A DNA stretch of 64,000 nucleotides from VXPQ01 sp964608315 (GTDB taxonomy: Bacteria > Bacteroidota > Rhodothermia > Rhodothermales > VXPQ01): positions 1 to 64,000 of the forward strand of contig CAZSNF010000001.1 of the NCBI GenBank assembly GCA_964608315.1, in the 5' to 3' direction. Position 1 is the stretch's first letter. The number at the start of each line of letters is the position of its first letter. Below the pieces are notes generated by a model, which did no database searches, was not told the DNA's origin, and saw only the letters and a program-made list of their open reading frames with translations. The position numbers were made by a program, and so were the translations under genes. Of this stretch, positions 1 through 8,557 are shown one piece after another.

Positions 1-88
1 GGGGGGGTTTTTGTTTTTTTTATATTTTATTTGGTGGTCCATTTCTAATTTTTTGTTCTTTCCACGCCCCCCCCCCCCCCCCCCCCCC
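1..88. other. Low-complexity window edge with homopolymers
   Basis: The window opens with seven G, a T-rich stretch, and 22 consecutive C (67-88), after which normal sequence begins with a copy of the dispersed repeat end. This composition is unlike anything else in the window. It may be a contig-end or sequencing artefact, or a real low-complexity tract; the sequence alone cannot decide. Confidence 0.7.
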
Positions 89-128
89 GCAAGCCTCTGA
101 ACTTTGCAGATTTAACTCAGAGTATCCT
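89..128 (+). repeat. Solo end of the dispersed repeat
   Basis: This stretch matches the right end of the dispersed element: CCTCTGAACTTTGCAGATTT is followed by a variant of ATCAGAGTATCCT. It carries one extra base (TTTAACTCAG instead of TTTAATCAG). It abuts the C homopolymer, so whatever lay to its left is not interpretable. Confidence 0.85.
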
Positions 129-309
129 GTAGCAAAAAACGAAAAAAATCGCTATTCTTCAGGCGACAATCCGGGGCGCCTCCCGTATGGCCTGTGCGCA
201 AGAACCTGGCGAACAGGCGCCGTCCAGACGCGCTGCGTTCCGCTGCGTCGCTTTGCAGTCCGGTTTCCCGCCGTTCGTTTGTCCCGATTCACCAATCTCT
301 TTTCCGAAC

Positions 310-807
310 ATGCCGAACAAAGCAGAATCCATTCTTCTGGTGGGCGTTATCGCCGGCCTGGCCGGGGTGCTGGCCAGTTTTATTCCAGCAGCAGGCGATT
401 TCATCAGTTGCCTTGCGTACATAGGCGCCGGGATGCTCGTCGTCTGGCATTACGCCGACAAGCACCGCGTGACGCTCACATCGGGAGGGGGGATCAATCT
501 GGGCGTACTTACGGGCCTCGTGGCGTTCGTTACCGGATTCTCGCTGGATACGATTATTCGGCTGATCGGCGTCAAGCCGAGTTTGCAGGAAGAAATACGC
601 CAGGGATTCGAGCAGAGCGGCGCGGATATGTCCCAGCTTGGGGGATTCGGCGAGTTTATGATGTCTCCCGCGTACGTCCTGGTGATTGCCGGGATTGGGC
701 TTGTTATGTCTGTACTGCTCGGCCTCGTCGGAGGCCTTATCGGCAGCAAGGTCTTCAAGAGGGGTGAAGAAGAGGGCTCCGTTGAGGAAACCGGCGACCT
801 GATCTGA
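310..807 (+). CDS. Small integral membrane protein, unknown function
   Basis: This is a 165-residue hydrophobic protein that I do not recognise as a named family. Hydrophobic segments lie near residues 7-25, 27-45, 58-75 and 118-145, giving about four membrane passes, with a charged C-terminal tail rich in Glu. An in-frame ATG exists at 187, but the sequence from there to 310 is polar, Cys/Pro-rich and not membrane-like, so the ATG at 310 (MPNKAESILL) is preferred. It stands alone, 28 nt from the convergent next gene. Its role is unknown. Confidence 0.75.
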   Translation: MPNKAESILLVGVIAGLAGVLASFIPAAGDFISCLAYIGAGMLVVWHYADKHRVTLTSGGGINLGVLTGLVAFVTGFSLDTIIRLIGVKPSLQEEIRQGFEQSGADMSQLGGFGEFMMSPAYVLVIAGIGLVMSVLLGLVGGLIGSKVFKRGEEEGSVEETGDLI

Positions 808-835
808 TTCGGAGCCGTGCGTCGCGCCGTCGCAT

Positions 836-1486
836 TCAGGATCTGAAGGGCAAGCGGGGGCTGCGGCGCAGCGAGACGGGCCGGTCCAGAATTTCTTTCA
901 GGAGAACTGCTTCCTGCAGCGAGGCGGCTGCAGCCAGCCGCCGCAGAGCATGGCGGGGGGTGGCGGCGCGCGCGAGCGGCGAGGGGGCTTCTGCGTCGTC
1001 CGCCGTCGCCTGGGCGTCGCTTGAAAAATTTAAGTCGCTGCTGTCGCCGCCTTGGTTTTTAAGGTTGTCGCGGATTGGGTCCGGGGACTGGGGCCGTCCT
1101 TTGGTTTCGAATGCTTCCTCTTCGGCGAACAGGGCGTCGGGTTCGTAGATCGGTTCCGCCCAGGCGTCGTACGCCATTGTTTCTTCCGCTGCCGTCGCGG
1201 GGAGTCGGGCGATGGCCGGTTCTGCATGTGCGGCAGGGATTGGCGAAGGCGCCGGAGGTTCCGTCGTTTTCCCGACGCTTTCCTGAAAGAGGTCTGCCGG
1301 CAAGCCCAGCGCCCGCCCGATTTCGCCCAGCCCTTCCTGCAAGTCGTTCCGGTTTTTTTGCGACAGCGCAGGACGGGGCTCCTGCGTTGCGGGTTTGCGG
1401 GTCTTTTTCTGCTTGCGCGGACCGAAAATCAATCGCCTCAGGAGGTACAGGAGCGGAATAATCCAGAAAAAATTTTCAAAATCCAT
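836..1486 (-). CDS. Membrane-anchored hypothetical protein
   Basis: This 216-residue protein has one N-terminal hydrophobic helix (residues 4-20, FFWIIPLLYLLRRLIFG), then a basic patch, a long low-complexity Pro/Ala/Glu linker, and a C-terminal helix reading LQEAVLLKEILDRP near residues 190-203. A short C-terminal helix of this kind (…AVVLKEILDKP…) recurs at the end of otherwise unrelated membrane-anchored hypotheticals in Bacteroidota and relatives; this is from memory. The architecture suggests a tethered cytoplasmic tail that presents a docking helix. No catalytic motif is visible. Confidence 0.7.
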   Translation of the reverse strand: MDFENFFWIIPLLYLLRRLIFGPRKQKKTRKPATQEPRPALSQKNRNDLQEGLGEIGRALGLPADLFQESVGKTTEPPAPSPIPAAHAEPAIARLPATAAEETMAYDAWAEPIYEPDALFAEEEAFETKGRPQSPDPIRDNLKNQGGDSSDLNFSSDAQATADDAEAPSPLARAATPRHALRRLAAAASLQEAVLLKEILDRPVSLRRSPRLPFRS

Positions 1487-1590
1487 GACGGCAGGTGCGA
1501 TGGCGTGCTACTGACGATGACGAGGCGTTATGGGAAGCGCGTACCCCTATTGCCTACGTTCTGCCGCCCAGGTCGTTTCATTCGCCGCTT

Positions 1591-1625
1591 TTTTGCAGAT
1601 TTAATCAGAGTATTCCTTAATCAGA
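1591..1625 (-). repeat. Doublet of dispersed-repeat ends at the mutY terminus
   Basis: Read on the minus strand, this contains CTGATTAAGGAATACTCTG followed by ATTAAATCTGC, i.e. two tandem copies of the CTGATTAA end motif. The stop codon of mutY (TAA, 1617-1619) lies inside the doublet, so the last codons of the gene are repeat sequence. Confidence 0.85.
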
Positions 1626-2729
1626 ATTTCTCAGGTATTCGACGAGCAAACGTCCCGTTCTGGAGAACGCGAGGGTTTGCAGTTCGGCGCGGTTCGCCCA
1701 GGTAAAGGCCCGATCCGCAGGCGCGCGGGGCGTACCCGACGCGATGCTTGCCCTGAAGGCGTGCACCGTGATGCGGAAGTGGGTATACGCATGGGCAATC
1801 CTGTGCGTCAGGTTGTGCGTCTCGACGTCCACATTCCATTTCTCCCGCATGGCGCGCCGACACGCTGCGTCCAGCGTTTCGCCGAGTTTTCGCCTGCCGC
1901 CAGGAAATTCCCATAGTCCGCCCAGCATGGCCTCCTCGGGGCGTTTGCATACCAGCAGGCGTCCGGCCTCGTCGAACACGATGGCGACCGCCACATCGAC
2001 ATGGGGCGTTTTTTTGCGCGGCGTCGTCGCCGGGAACGCTTCCGGATCTCCCCGTTCGGCGGCGGCGCAGACGGAGCGCAGGGGGCATGCGTTGCATTTG
2101 GGCGCGGAAGGCTTGCATACGTTGGCGCCCAGCTCCATGACGGCCTGATTGAAGGCGCCCGCCCGGGTCGGGTCCATGAGGTCTGCTGCGAGGTCCCGCA
2201 AGCGCTTGCGCGTCGCCGTACGCGCGGGGTTTTCCCCGACCCGAAATACCCGCGTAAGCACCCGGATAGCGTTTCCGTCGAGTGCGGGGAGGGCTTTTCC
2301 ATAGGCGATCGACAGGACGGCGGCTGCGGTGTACGGTCCAACGCCGGGAAGGGAAAGAATAGCCTGTTCTTCGTCGGGAAGGCGTCCGCCGAACGTCTCG
2401 ACGATGCGCCGGGCCGCCTTGTGCAGATTGCGGGCGCGGGAATAGTAGCCGAGGCCTTCCCAGCACGCCAGCACTTCGTCGAGGGAAGCGGCGGCCAATT
2501 GCTCGACGGTCGGGAAGCGCTCCGTGAATCGTCGCCAGTATGGCTCCGCCTGATCCACGCGCGTCTGCTGAAGCATGACTTCGGACAACCAGATGAGGTA
2601 CGGGTCGGAGATATTCCGCCACGGCATATCCCGGCGGTTGGCGTCGTACCAGGCAAGCAGGTTTTTCCGAAAGGCGCGGCGGCGCGCGACGCTTGTCGGA
2701 ACGTGTGTCGAAGGGACTCGTTTTGTCAT
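1617..2729 (-). CDS. mutY: A/G-specific adenine DNA glycosylase MutY
   Basis: MutY removes adenine mispaired with 8-oxoguanine and so prevents G:C to T:A transversions. In this 370-residue protein the HhH-GPD fold carries the catalytic Glu at residue 50 (WLSEVMLQQTRV), the helix-hairpin-helix LPGVGPYTA at 127-135 and the catalytic Asp151 (ALDGNAIRV). The [4Fe-4S] ligands are Cys205, 212, 215 and 221 with the canonical x6/x2/x5 spacing. A Nudix-like 8-oxoG recognition domain occupies about 240-366 (GGLWEFPGG). Length and domain order are normal. It is divergent from the Omp85 gene with only 8 nt between the start codons, so the promoters must overlap the coding regions. The stop codon falls in a repeat end. 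Confidence 0.97.
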   Translation of the reverse strand: MTKRVPSTHVPTSVARRRAFRKNLLAWYDANRRDMPWRNISDPYLIWLSEVMLQQTRVDQAEPYWRRFTERFPTVEQLAAASLDEVLACWEGLGYYSRARNLHKAARRIVETFGGRLPDEEQAILSLPGVGPYTAAAVLSIAYGKALPALDGNAIRVLTRVFRVGENPARTATRKRLRDLAADLMDPTRAGAFNQAVMELGANVCKPSAPKCNACPLRSVCAAAERGDPEAFPATTPRKKTPHVDVAVAIVFDEAGRLLVCKRPEEAMLGGLWEFPGGRRKLGETLDAACRRAMREKWNVDVETHNLTHRIAHAYTHFRITVHAFRASIASGTPRAPADRAFTWANRAELQTLAFSRTGRLLVEYLRNSD

Positions 2730-2737
2730 GCGTGGCC

Positions 2738-4414
2738 ATGCGAATCGAAACGTGGTTTGTACGGACGCTCCTGTGCGCGGTTCTGGCAGGCGGGACGTTC
2801 GGGGTTCTGTTTCCGGAGGCGTTTGCGCAATCCGGAACCGGGGCGGGCGCCGCTTTGCCCGGCGAAAAGTCTGCCGGGGAACCCGACGAAGGGGCAGCAG
2901 GCGTTGCAGGCGAAGCGGATGCGTTCGGGTTGTCGCCCGACAGTACGCGGGCGGCGCTGGGGGAGGTGCGCATTCTCGGGCTGGACCCGGTGCGTCGCCG
3001 CATCGTGGAGGCGGAGGTGGCGTTCGCCGTGGATGCGGCGTTCGATCCGCTTCGGCTTGAGGCAGATATTGGACGGATGTTGTCGATCCTCGAAAGAGAG
3101 GGGCTTCCGCTTGCCACCGCCGCCGTGGAAGCGATCGGGCCGTTCGGCGACGCGGCGGATCAGCTGGCGGTCACGCTGCGCGTGGAACCAGGCCCGTCGG
3201 TCGTGCTGCGCCGGTTCGAACTGGAGGGCGCCCGCCGTACGCAACCGCAGCTCGCGGCCCGCCTTGCAGGCATGAAACCCGGCGAAAAAATTCTTCGATT
3301 CGATGCAGAGCGCCTGCGCCGCCGCATCGAAGGCAAGGAACTCTTCGAAACCACAGGGCTTCCGGCGTTGCGCATCGCCGCCGATACGACTGCCGTGGTG
3401 CGCATCCCGATAGAGGAAGGTCCGCCGGGCGCTTTCGATCTGGCGCTCGGCTATTTGCCGCCCTCGGAGGAGGGCCGGCGCGGGAGCATTACGGGCAGCG
3501 GGCGTCTTGCGCTCCGCAATCCGTTCGGGCGCGGCCTAACGACCTCCTTGCGTCTGAACCGGCTTCCGGATCAGGTCGCAAGCATCGACATATCGGCGTC
3601 CTGGCCCTTTGCTTTTGGGCTTCCGCTGGGACTGGAGGCGGGTTTTTCCGGCCTGGAAGAAGATTCCACGTATGGAAAAAGAGCCTGGCGCGGCCAACTG
3701 CGTTACGATCTTGCCCCTAACCTGAGCGCGTTCGCCGGGTTCAGCCGGGAACGTACGGCGCCGGGGCAAGCGGGCGTCCGAATCGGTCCTGCCGGGCGAC
3801 AAGTGGCTCCTTCGGCCCAGGCGCGGTTTTTCGGGCTGGGCGTACGCTTTTCGCACCTGGACTATTTTTCGAACCCCACCCAGGGGTTTTATGTGGAGAT
3901 GAATCTTGAAAGCGGACGCAAGGAGCGCACGGAATCGCAGGTGGTTGGCGCGGATACGCTACGCAGCCGCACGCTTCTGGAGCAACAGCGATTGTATGCG
4001 ACGGGACGCTGGTTCATCCCCATATTTTCGCGATCCGTACTGGCGACCGGGCTGGATGCGCGCGTACTGTTGAGTCCGGAATACGACCGGAGCGATTTGT
4101 TTCGGTTTGGCGGCGCGGCCTCGCTTCGGGGGTACGACGAGGATCGGTTTCTGGGGCGCATCGTGGGCCGGGCGCTGTTCGAATACAGGATATTGATCGA
4201 TGCGGTTTCGTATGCCTACGCCTTTTTTGACGCGGGCTATGTGGACCGTCCCGCTACGCCGGATGCACAGGTTGCGACGAGCATTCGTCCGGGGTACGGC
4301 CTGGGCGTACGGTTCCGGACTGCGGCGGGGCTCGTCAACATGAGCGCGGCCCTGAACCCCGAAAGCGGACCGGGAGACGCGCGCATCCATGCGGGGATTT
4401 CCTTCGGATTGTGA
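2738..4414 (+). CDS. BamA/TamA-family (Omp85) outer-membrane protein
   Basis: This is a 558-residue outer-membrane barrel of the Omp85/surface-antigen family. A signal peptide is visible at residues 1-30 (hydrophobic core FVRTLLCAVLAGG, cleavage after AFAQ). The N-terminal 220 or so residues have the alternating pattern of POTRA domains. The C-terminal half is a β-barrel containing the loop-6 signature LRGYDEDRF near residue 462, the equivalent of the family VRGY/F motif. The ATG at 2738 is preferred over an in-frame ATG at 2693 because it places a clean signal peptide at the N-terminus. At 558 residues it is shorter than BamA (about 800), so fewer POTRA domains; it is more likely a TamA- or FhaC-like relative than the essential BamA. 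Substrate unknown. Confidence 0.85.
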   Translation: MRIETWFVRTLLCAVLAGGTFGVLFPEAFAQSGTGAGAALPGEKSAGEPDEGAAGVAGEADAFGLSPDSTRAALGEVRILGLDPVRRRIVEAEVAFAVDAAFDPLRLEADIGRMLSILEREGLPLATAAVEAIGPFGDAADQLAVTLRVEPGPSVVLRRFELEGARRTQPQLAARLAGMKPGEKILRFDAERLRRRIEGKELFETTGLPALRIAADTTAVVRIPIEEGPPGAFDLALGYLPPSEEGRRGSITGSGRLALRNPFGRGLTTSLRLNRLPDQVASIDISASWPFAFGLPLGLEAGFSGLEEDSTYGKRAWRGQLRYDLAPNLSAFAGFSRERTAPGQAGVRIGPAGRQVAPSAQARFFGLGVRFSHLDYFSNPTQGFYVEMNLESGRKERTESQVVGADTLRSRTLLEQQRLYATGRWFIPIFSRSVLATGLDARVLLSPEYDRSDLFRFGGAASLRGYDEDRFLGRIVGRALFEYRILIDAVSYAYAFFDAGYVDRPATPDAQVATSIRPGYGLGVRFRTAAGLVNMSAALNPESGPGDARIHAGISFGL

Positions 4415-4540
4415 GGGGCGTCCTGTTGCGCGGCGCGAGGCGAAGAGGGAGCCATACGCCGCCGCGCGCGTTTGGAGAGGCGCCCTGGCCCTGCGAGGGG
4501 CGCTGGCACAGGGTGGAGTAGTGGGCGCATCACAGACCCG

Positions 4541-4569
4541 CCTTAATCAGGGACACGCTGATCAAGTCC
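4541..4569 (+). repeat. Doublet of dispersed-repeat ends
   Basis: CCTTAATCAG followed by GACACGCTGATCAAGTCC: two degenerate ends of the dispersed repeat in opposite orientation, immediately upstream of the Nudix gene. The preceding 60 bases (4481-4540) contain GCGAGGGGCGCTGGCAC, resembling the internal hairpin arm, so this may be a decayed longer copy. Confidence 0.6.
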
Positions 4570-4582
4570 ATCGTTTTTCGTT

Positions 4583-5182
4583 ATGCAGCATCTTATCGAA
4601 CAAAAACGTTCCTCCGAACAAATATTCGACGGCAAGTTGCTCAAGGTGTATCGCGATCAAGTGATTCTTCCGGATGGCAACGAAGGGGTGCGGGAGTGGA
4701 TCGATCATCCCGGGGCGTCCGCCGTGGCGCCGATCTTTCCCGATGGTTCGACGTTGCTGGTGCGCCAGTTCCGGTATCCGGCCCAAAACGCATTCCTTGA
4801 AGTGCCCGCCGGCAAACTGGACAAGCCAGGCGAAGATCCGACCGAGGCGGCGGCCCGCGAACTGGAGGAAGAAACCGGATGGCGCGCAGCCTCTTTTACG
4901 CGGTTGGGCGCGCTTTTTCCGTGCCTCGGGTACAGCAACGAGATTATTCACCTGTATCTTGCGGAGGATCTTACGCGGTTGGGCGCGCAGCGCCTGGAGC
5001 AGGGGGAATTCATGGATGTGGCGTCCATGCCGTTCGAGCAGGCGTTGCAGCAGGTATTCGAAGGCGGTATCGTCGATATGAAATCGGCGTTGACCTTGCT
5101 TTATGCGCGTCGCCATCTGGAGCAGCGAAAGCAGGCGCCGGGGCAAGAAGAAACGCTTTTGCCGAAGTCGCCCGGATCCTGA
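4583..5182 (+). CDS. Nudix hydrolase, ADP-ribose pyrophosphatase type
   Basis: This is a 199-residue Nudix hydrolase likely to cleave ADP-ribose or another nucleoside-diphosphate sugar to a nucleotide plus sugar phosphate. The Nudix box runs from Gly77 to Trp100, with RELEEETGW at 92-100 supplying the metal-binding glutamates. The spacing between the box glycine and the first Glu is one residue longer than the textbook pattern, which is not disabling. The N-terminal RQFRYP stretch (61-66) is typical of NudF/ADP-ribose pyrophosphatases. It sits between an Omp85 gene and secG with no obvious operon partner. Family assignment is firm; substrate is inferred. Confidence 0.9.
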   Translation: MQHLIEQKRSSEQIFDGKLLKVYRDQVILPDGNEGVREWIDHPGASAVAPIFPDGSTLLVRQFRYPAQNAFLEVPAGKLDKPGEDPTEAAARELEEETGWRAASFTRLGALFPCLGYSNEIIHLYLAEDLTRLGAQRLEQGEFMDVASMPFEQALQQVFEGGIVDMKSALTLLYARRHLEQRKQAPGQEETLLPKSPGS

Positions 5183-5279
5183 GGCGACGTTCGGCGTATC
5201 GGAGTAGCTTGATGCGTCGCCCCTGATACAGCGGGCAAGGCATGGCGGGCTACGATTCTACAGTCAACGACGCAGCGAT

Positions 5280-5632
5280 ATGTTTACGTTTATCATCACA
5301 CTGATCGCTTTGATAGCGGTTCTGATTACGCTGGTAGTGCTTGTGCAGAGCGGCCGGGGAGGCGGCCTGGCGGGCATCGCCGCAGGCGGGGCCACCCAGC
5401 AGATTCTGGGAACGCGCCAGGCGCCGGACGTGCTCGAAAAGGCGACCTGGATACTGGCTACGCTTTTTATCGTGCTTTGCGTCGTATCGAATTTTGCAAT
5501 TAGCGAGGAGCAGGCGCAGGAAAGCGTTATTCAGCAACGCGCACAGGAAGAACAAACCGCGCCTGTGGCTCCGCCGGTCGGGGAGCAACAGGAGTTGCCG
5601 ACGATGCCGGAACCGGCCCCCGCCGACGAATA

Positions 5633-5633
<1 letters not shown>
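5280..5633 (+). CDS. secG: Preprotein translocase subunit SecG
   Basis: SecG is the small accessory subunit of the SecYEG channel in the inner membrane. This 117-residue protein has two transmembrane helices (about 1-22 and 57-77) joined by the family loop LVQSGRGGGLAG (21-32), with an acidic, Gln/Pro-rich cytoplasmic tail longer than in E. coli. It is followed immediately by the convergent RNase P RNA gene: the last base of the secG stop codon is also the outermost base of the 24-bp inverted repeat that closes that RNA. Confidence 0.95.
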
Positions 5634-6064
<431 letters not shown>

Positions 6065-6083
6065 CGGATTTCCTACGATCCGC

Positions 6084-6842
6084 CTACAGGTTTGTTGCCT
6101 GAGCGGTCTTGGCGAAGAGGTCGCTGTCCACGATGATCCGGCCGGTGTGTTCGCAGGCTACGATGCGGTTGCCCTGGCGAATTTCGACCTGTCGTTGCGG
6201 CGGCACGGCGAATCCGCCCGCCGCGCCCCGTTCGATCGGCACCACGGCCCGTCCGTCGGGAAGGCGTTGCCGCAGACGTTTGTACGCCAGCAAATACCGG
6301 GCGTCCACCTTTTCGGCGGCCTCGTCCCGTTTTTTCTCCAGATGCGCCTGCTCCTGCTTGGTGTCGTCCAGCACCTCTTGCAGGTCCCGTTCCTTCGTAA
6401 CGAGCAGTTCGTCCAGCTCCTTCATGCGGGTTTCCGCCTCATCGATAGCGGCCTTGTGCGCGTCTTCGTTCTGGTCGATTTCCTCCATGCGCCGTTTGGC
6501 GTCCTCAATGCGCTGCTTTTGCGCTTCGATCTCCTTGGTGAGCGCGTCGTACTCCCGGTTGTTTCGCACCTGGAGTTGCTGCTCCTCATACCGCGCAATG
6601 AGCATTTCGGCGTCCTTGACGCTTGTGGCGGACGAAATTTTATCTTCCTCGTTCTGGGCTTCGTCCTGTTTGTATTTCTCAATGCGCGTCGCAAGTCCTT
6701 CCTTTTCGTCCCGAAGGTCGCGAATTTCCTCCGGCAGATCGCCGCGCAGTTTTTCGATTTTGTCGATTTCGCTGTCGATGTACTGGAGACAGATCAGGGA
6801 TCGCAGTTGCTCGCCGGTGCTTGTCTCCTGGGTCGTGGGCAT
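6084..6842 (-). CDS. Coiled-coil protein with degenerate C4 zinc ribbon (DUF164 family)
   Basis: This 252-residue protein belongs to the DUF164/zf-RING_7 family: a long helical hairpin (about residues 12-195) with the family signature VRNNREYDALTKEIE at 92-106, followed by the ribbon region. Family members normally end in two CxxC knuckles. Here the first knuckle is RGAAGG (205-210) with no Cys, and the second keeps only Cys230 with Thr at 233 (CEHTGRI), so the site can no longer bind zinc in the usual way although PPQRQ and GRIIV around it are intact. It lies 60 nt downstream of the Nif3 gene and about 20 nt upstream of rnpB. The Nif3/DUF164 pairing is common across bacteria; function remains unclear. 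Confidence 0.88.
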   Translation of the reverse strand: MPTTQETSTGEQLRSLICLQYIDSEIDKIEKLRGDLPEEIRDLRDEKEGLATRIEKYKQDEAQNEEDKISSATSVKDAEMLIARYEEQQLQVRNNREYDALTKEIEAQKQRIEDAKRRMEEIDQNEDAHKAAIDEAETRMKELDELLVTKERDLQEVLDDTKQEQAHLEKKRDEAAEKVDARYLLAYKRLRQRLPDGRAVVPIERGAAGGFAVPPQRQVEIRQGNRIVACEHTGRIIVDSDLFAKTAQATNL

Positions 6843-6902
6843 GTCGTATGCGGGGATGGGTCTCGAGATGAGGGAATCGGGGATGAACAGATATCGGCGG
6901 CG

Positions 6903-7724
6903 TTAACGTCCCGGGGCTATAAAAGTTCGCACGGGGCTTGTGCTTGCTTGCGTACGTTTCCATGCGGTTTGCGGAAATTGCTTCGCGAGCGCTTCGAGGA
7001 GCAGGCTTTCCGCGCCTTTTTCCGTTTCGTAGTGTCCGGCGTCGATCAGGGCGAGGCGGGGCTGCCCTTTTGCGTCCAGTACGCTGAAAAAATCGTGATA
7101 TTTTATATCCGCCGTGACGTAGGCGTCCGCGCCGCGGGCGGCTGCTTCGTCGATCAGACTGCCGCCGGATCCGCCGCACGCGGCTATGCGTCCCACGAGC
7201 GCTTCCGGGTCGCCCGCATACCGCAAGGCGGGCGCTCCGAGCCGTTCGGCCACGATTTCGAGGAAAGCCTGCAAGCGAACAGGCGCGGGCAACGATCCGA
7301 TGGCCCCGAAGCCGGTATCGCCGTTTTCGGAGGGCTGGAGAAATACGGCGTCCTCAAGTCCCAGCCGATGGGCCAGGGCGAACGACACGCCTCCCGGGGC
7401 CGCGTCGAGGTTTGTATGGATGCTGTACAGCGCGATGTTTTCCGCCGCGAGCCGCCAGACCAGATTGGGAACATAGGTTTCCGTCGTGACGGCGCGCACG
7501 GGACGAAACAGGAGGGGATGATGGGTCAGGATCAGCGTGGCGCCCAGTTTCTTTGCTTCCTCAAGCAGCTCTGGCGTCATATCCAGGCCAAGCAAGGCGG
7601 TGCGGACCTCTGTGTCGGGGTCGCCCACCTGCAACCCGACATTGTCGTACGACATCGCCGACGAAGGGGGCGCCCATGCTTCGAGAAATGCTGCAATATG
7701 TCGGATCGTGGGGGTATCGGGCAT
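6903..7724 (-). CDS. Nif3-like dinuclear metal centre protein
   Basis: This 273-residue protein belongs to the NIF3/YbgI family, sometimes annotated as GTP cyclohydrolase 1 type 2, a toroidal hexamer with a two-metal site. Metal-binding motifs are visible: THHPLLF with His68/His69, HTNLD at 103-107, and DAGHYETE with His231 and Glu233 near the C-terminus. It lacks the long central insertion of the roughly 370-residue versions, so it is the short form. It is co-directional with the DUF164 protein downstream. The molecular function of the family is not settled; I do not infer a reaction. Confidence 0.92.
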   Translation of the reverse strand: MPDTPTIRHIAAFLEAWAPPSSAMSYDNVGLQVGDPDTEVRTALLGLDMTPELLEEAKKLGATLILTHHPLLFRPVRAVTTETYVPNLVWRLAAENIALYSIHTNLDAAPGGVSFALAHRLGLEDAVFLQPSENGDTGFGAIGSLPAPVRLQAFLEIVAERLGAPALRYAGDPEALVGRIAACGGSGGSLIDEAAARGADAYVTADIKYHDFFSVLDAKGQPRLALIDAGHYETEKGAESLLLEALAKQFPQTAWKRTQASTSPVRTFIAPGR

Positions 7725-7744
7725 GGGGCGCGGCGGAAAATGTA

Positions 7745-7958
7745 AAGGATACTCTGATTAAGGATACTATGAATAATTACGGTAAAGGAGGGTCTGTGGT
7801 TGCGCCTTTGAACGAAACATCGGGCCCCGGATACCGCTGCCAGCCCCTCGTCTGCGCACCCTTATGTTTCGTGAAAAGGCGCACCACAGGCCCGTTCCAT
7901 CCTGCACCAGTACCCCCTTCGCAGTCTCTGAACTTTGCAGATTTAATCAGCGTATCCT
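7745..7958 (+). repeat. Dispersed element with alternative palindromic core (copy B1)
   Basis: The left side is a tandem of two ends (AAGGATACTCTGATTA then AAGGATACTATGAAT). The core is a near-perfect 30-bp inverted repeat, 7791-7820 against 7864-7893 (GCGCCTTTGAACGAAACAT versus ATGTTTCGTGAAAAGGCGC), around a 43-nt centre. The right end is the standard CTCTGAACTTTGCAGATTTA plus ATCAGCGTATCCT. A second copy at 15413-15615 has the same arms and right end but its centre is in the opposite orientation. Together with its flanks this fills the gap between the Nif3 gene and the RpiB-family gene. Confidence 0.85.
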
Positions 7959-8094
7959 GAAAACTAATTACCGCTCCGCTGGTTCACAAGGGAGTGCGCA
8001 GTTTCTGTTGCCCGGGAGATGCAGATCGGGCAGCGGCGAGAGATCGGATGCGCTGTTTTGCGTCGGCGTTCGGACAGATTTTCGGTATCGGCAT

Positions 8095-8544
8095 ATGCGT
8101 ATTGCGGTCAGCACGGACGAAAGGCTTCCCCTCGTCAATACCCTGCTGGAAGAACTTGAGCAACGGGGGCACGAGCCGCTGTATTTCGGGCCTGAAAGCG
8201 ACGGGGATACTGCGGATTGGCCGGAAATCACGATGCAGGCGATCAGGGCGCTTCGCCGGGGCGAGGCGGAGGAGGCCATTGTATTGTGCTGGACGGGCAC
8301 CGGGTGCGCTATCGTGGCCAACAAGGCGCCCGGCGTACGCGCGGCCCTGTGCGGCGACGGCGAAACCGCGCGGGGAGCCCGCATCTGGAATCACGCCAAC
8401 GTGCTGGCGCTCAGTCTGCGCGTCACGTCCCCCGCCATACTTCGGGAAATCCTGGACCGCTGGTTCGATACGCCATTCGGAGCGGACGCCTGGAACGTAC
8501 GGCAGATCGCCCGCGTGCGTCAGGTGGAGGAGCAGGGAGAATAG
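8095..8544 (+). CDS. RpiB/LacAB-family sugar-phosphate isomerase
   Basis: This 149-residue protein belongs to the RpiB/LacA/LacB family, which interconverts ribose 5-phosphate and ribulose 5-phosphate, or related sugar phosphates. The active-site Cys65 sits in CWTGTG (65-70) aligned to the RpiB CGTGIG loop, followed by ANK (75-77), GVRAALC and NHANVLAL (99-106), all family hallmarks. The N-terminal Asp8 is kept, but the usual adjacent His is Glu9, so substrate preference may differ from canonical RpiB. The start at 8095 is chosen because family proteins begin with an M-x-I-A strand; an upstream in-frame extension would run through repeat DNA. It is flanked on both sides by repeat copies. Confidence 0.85.
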   Translation: MRIAVSTDERLPLVNTLLEELEQRGHEPLYFGPESDGDTADWPEITMQAIRALRRGEAEEAIVLCWTGTGCAIVANKAPGVRAALCGDGETARGARIWNHANVLALSLRVTSPAILREILDRWFDTPFGADAWNVRQIARVRQVEEQGE

Positions 8545-8557
8545 GACAGTCCTTGTT

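Noticed and set aside
7553..7960. Forward frames across the Nif3 gene end and repeat B1
   Set aside because: They are antisense to Nif3 and then run through palindromic repeat DNA; no protein features.
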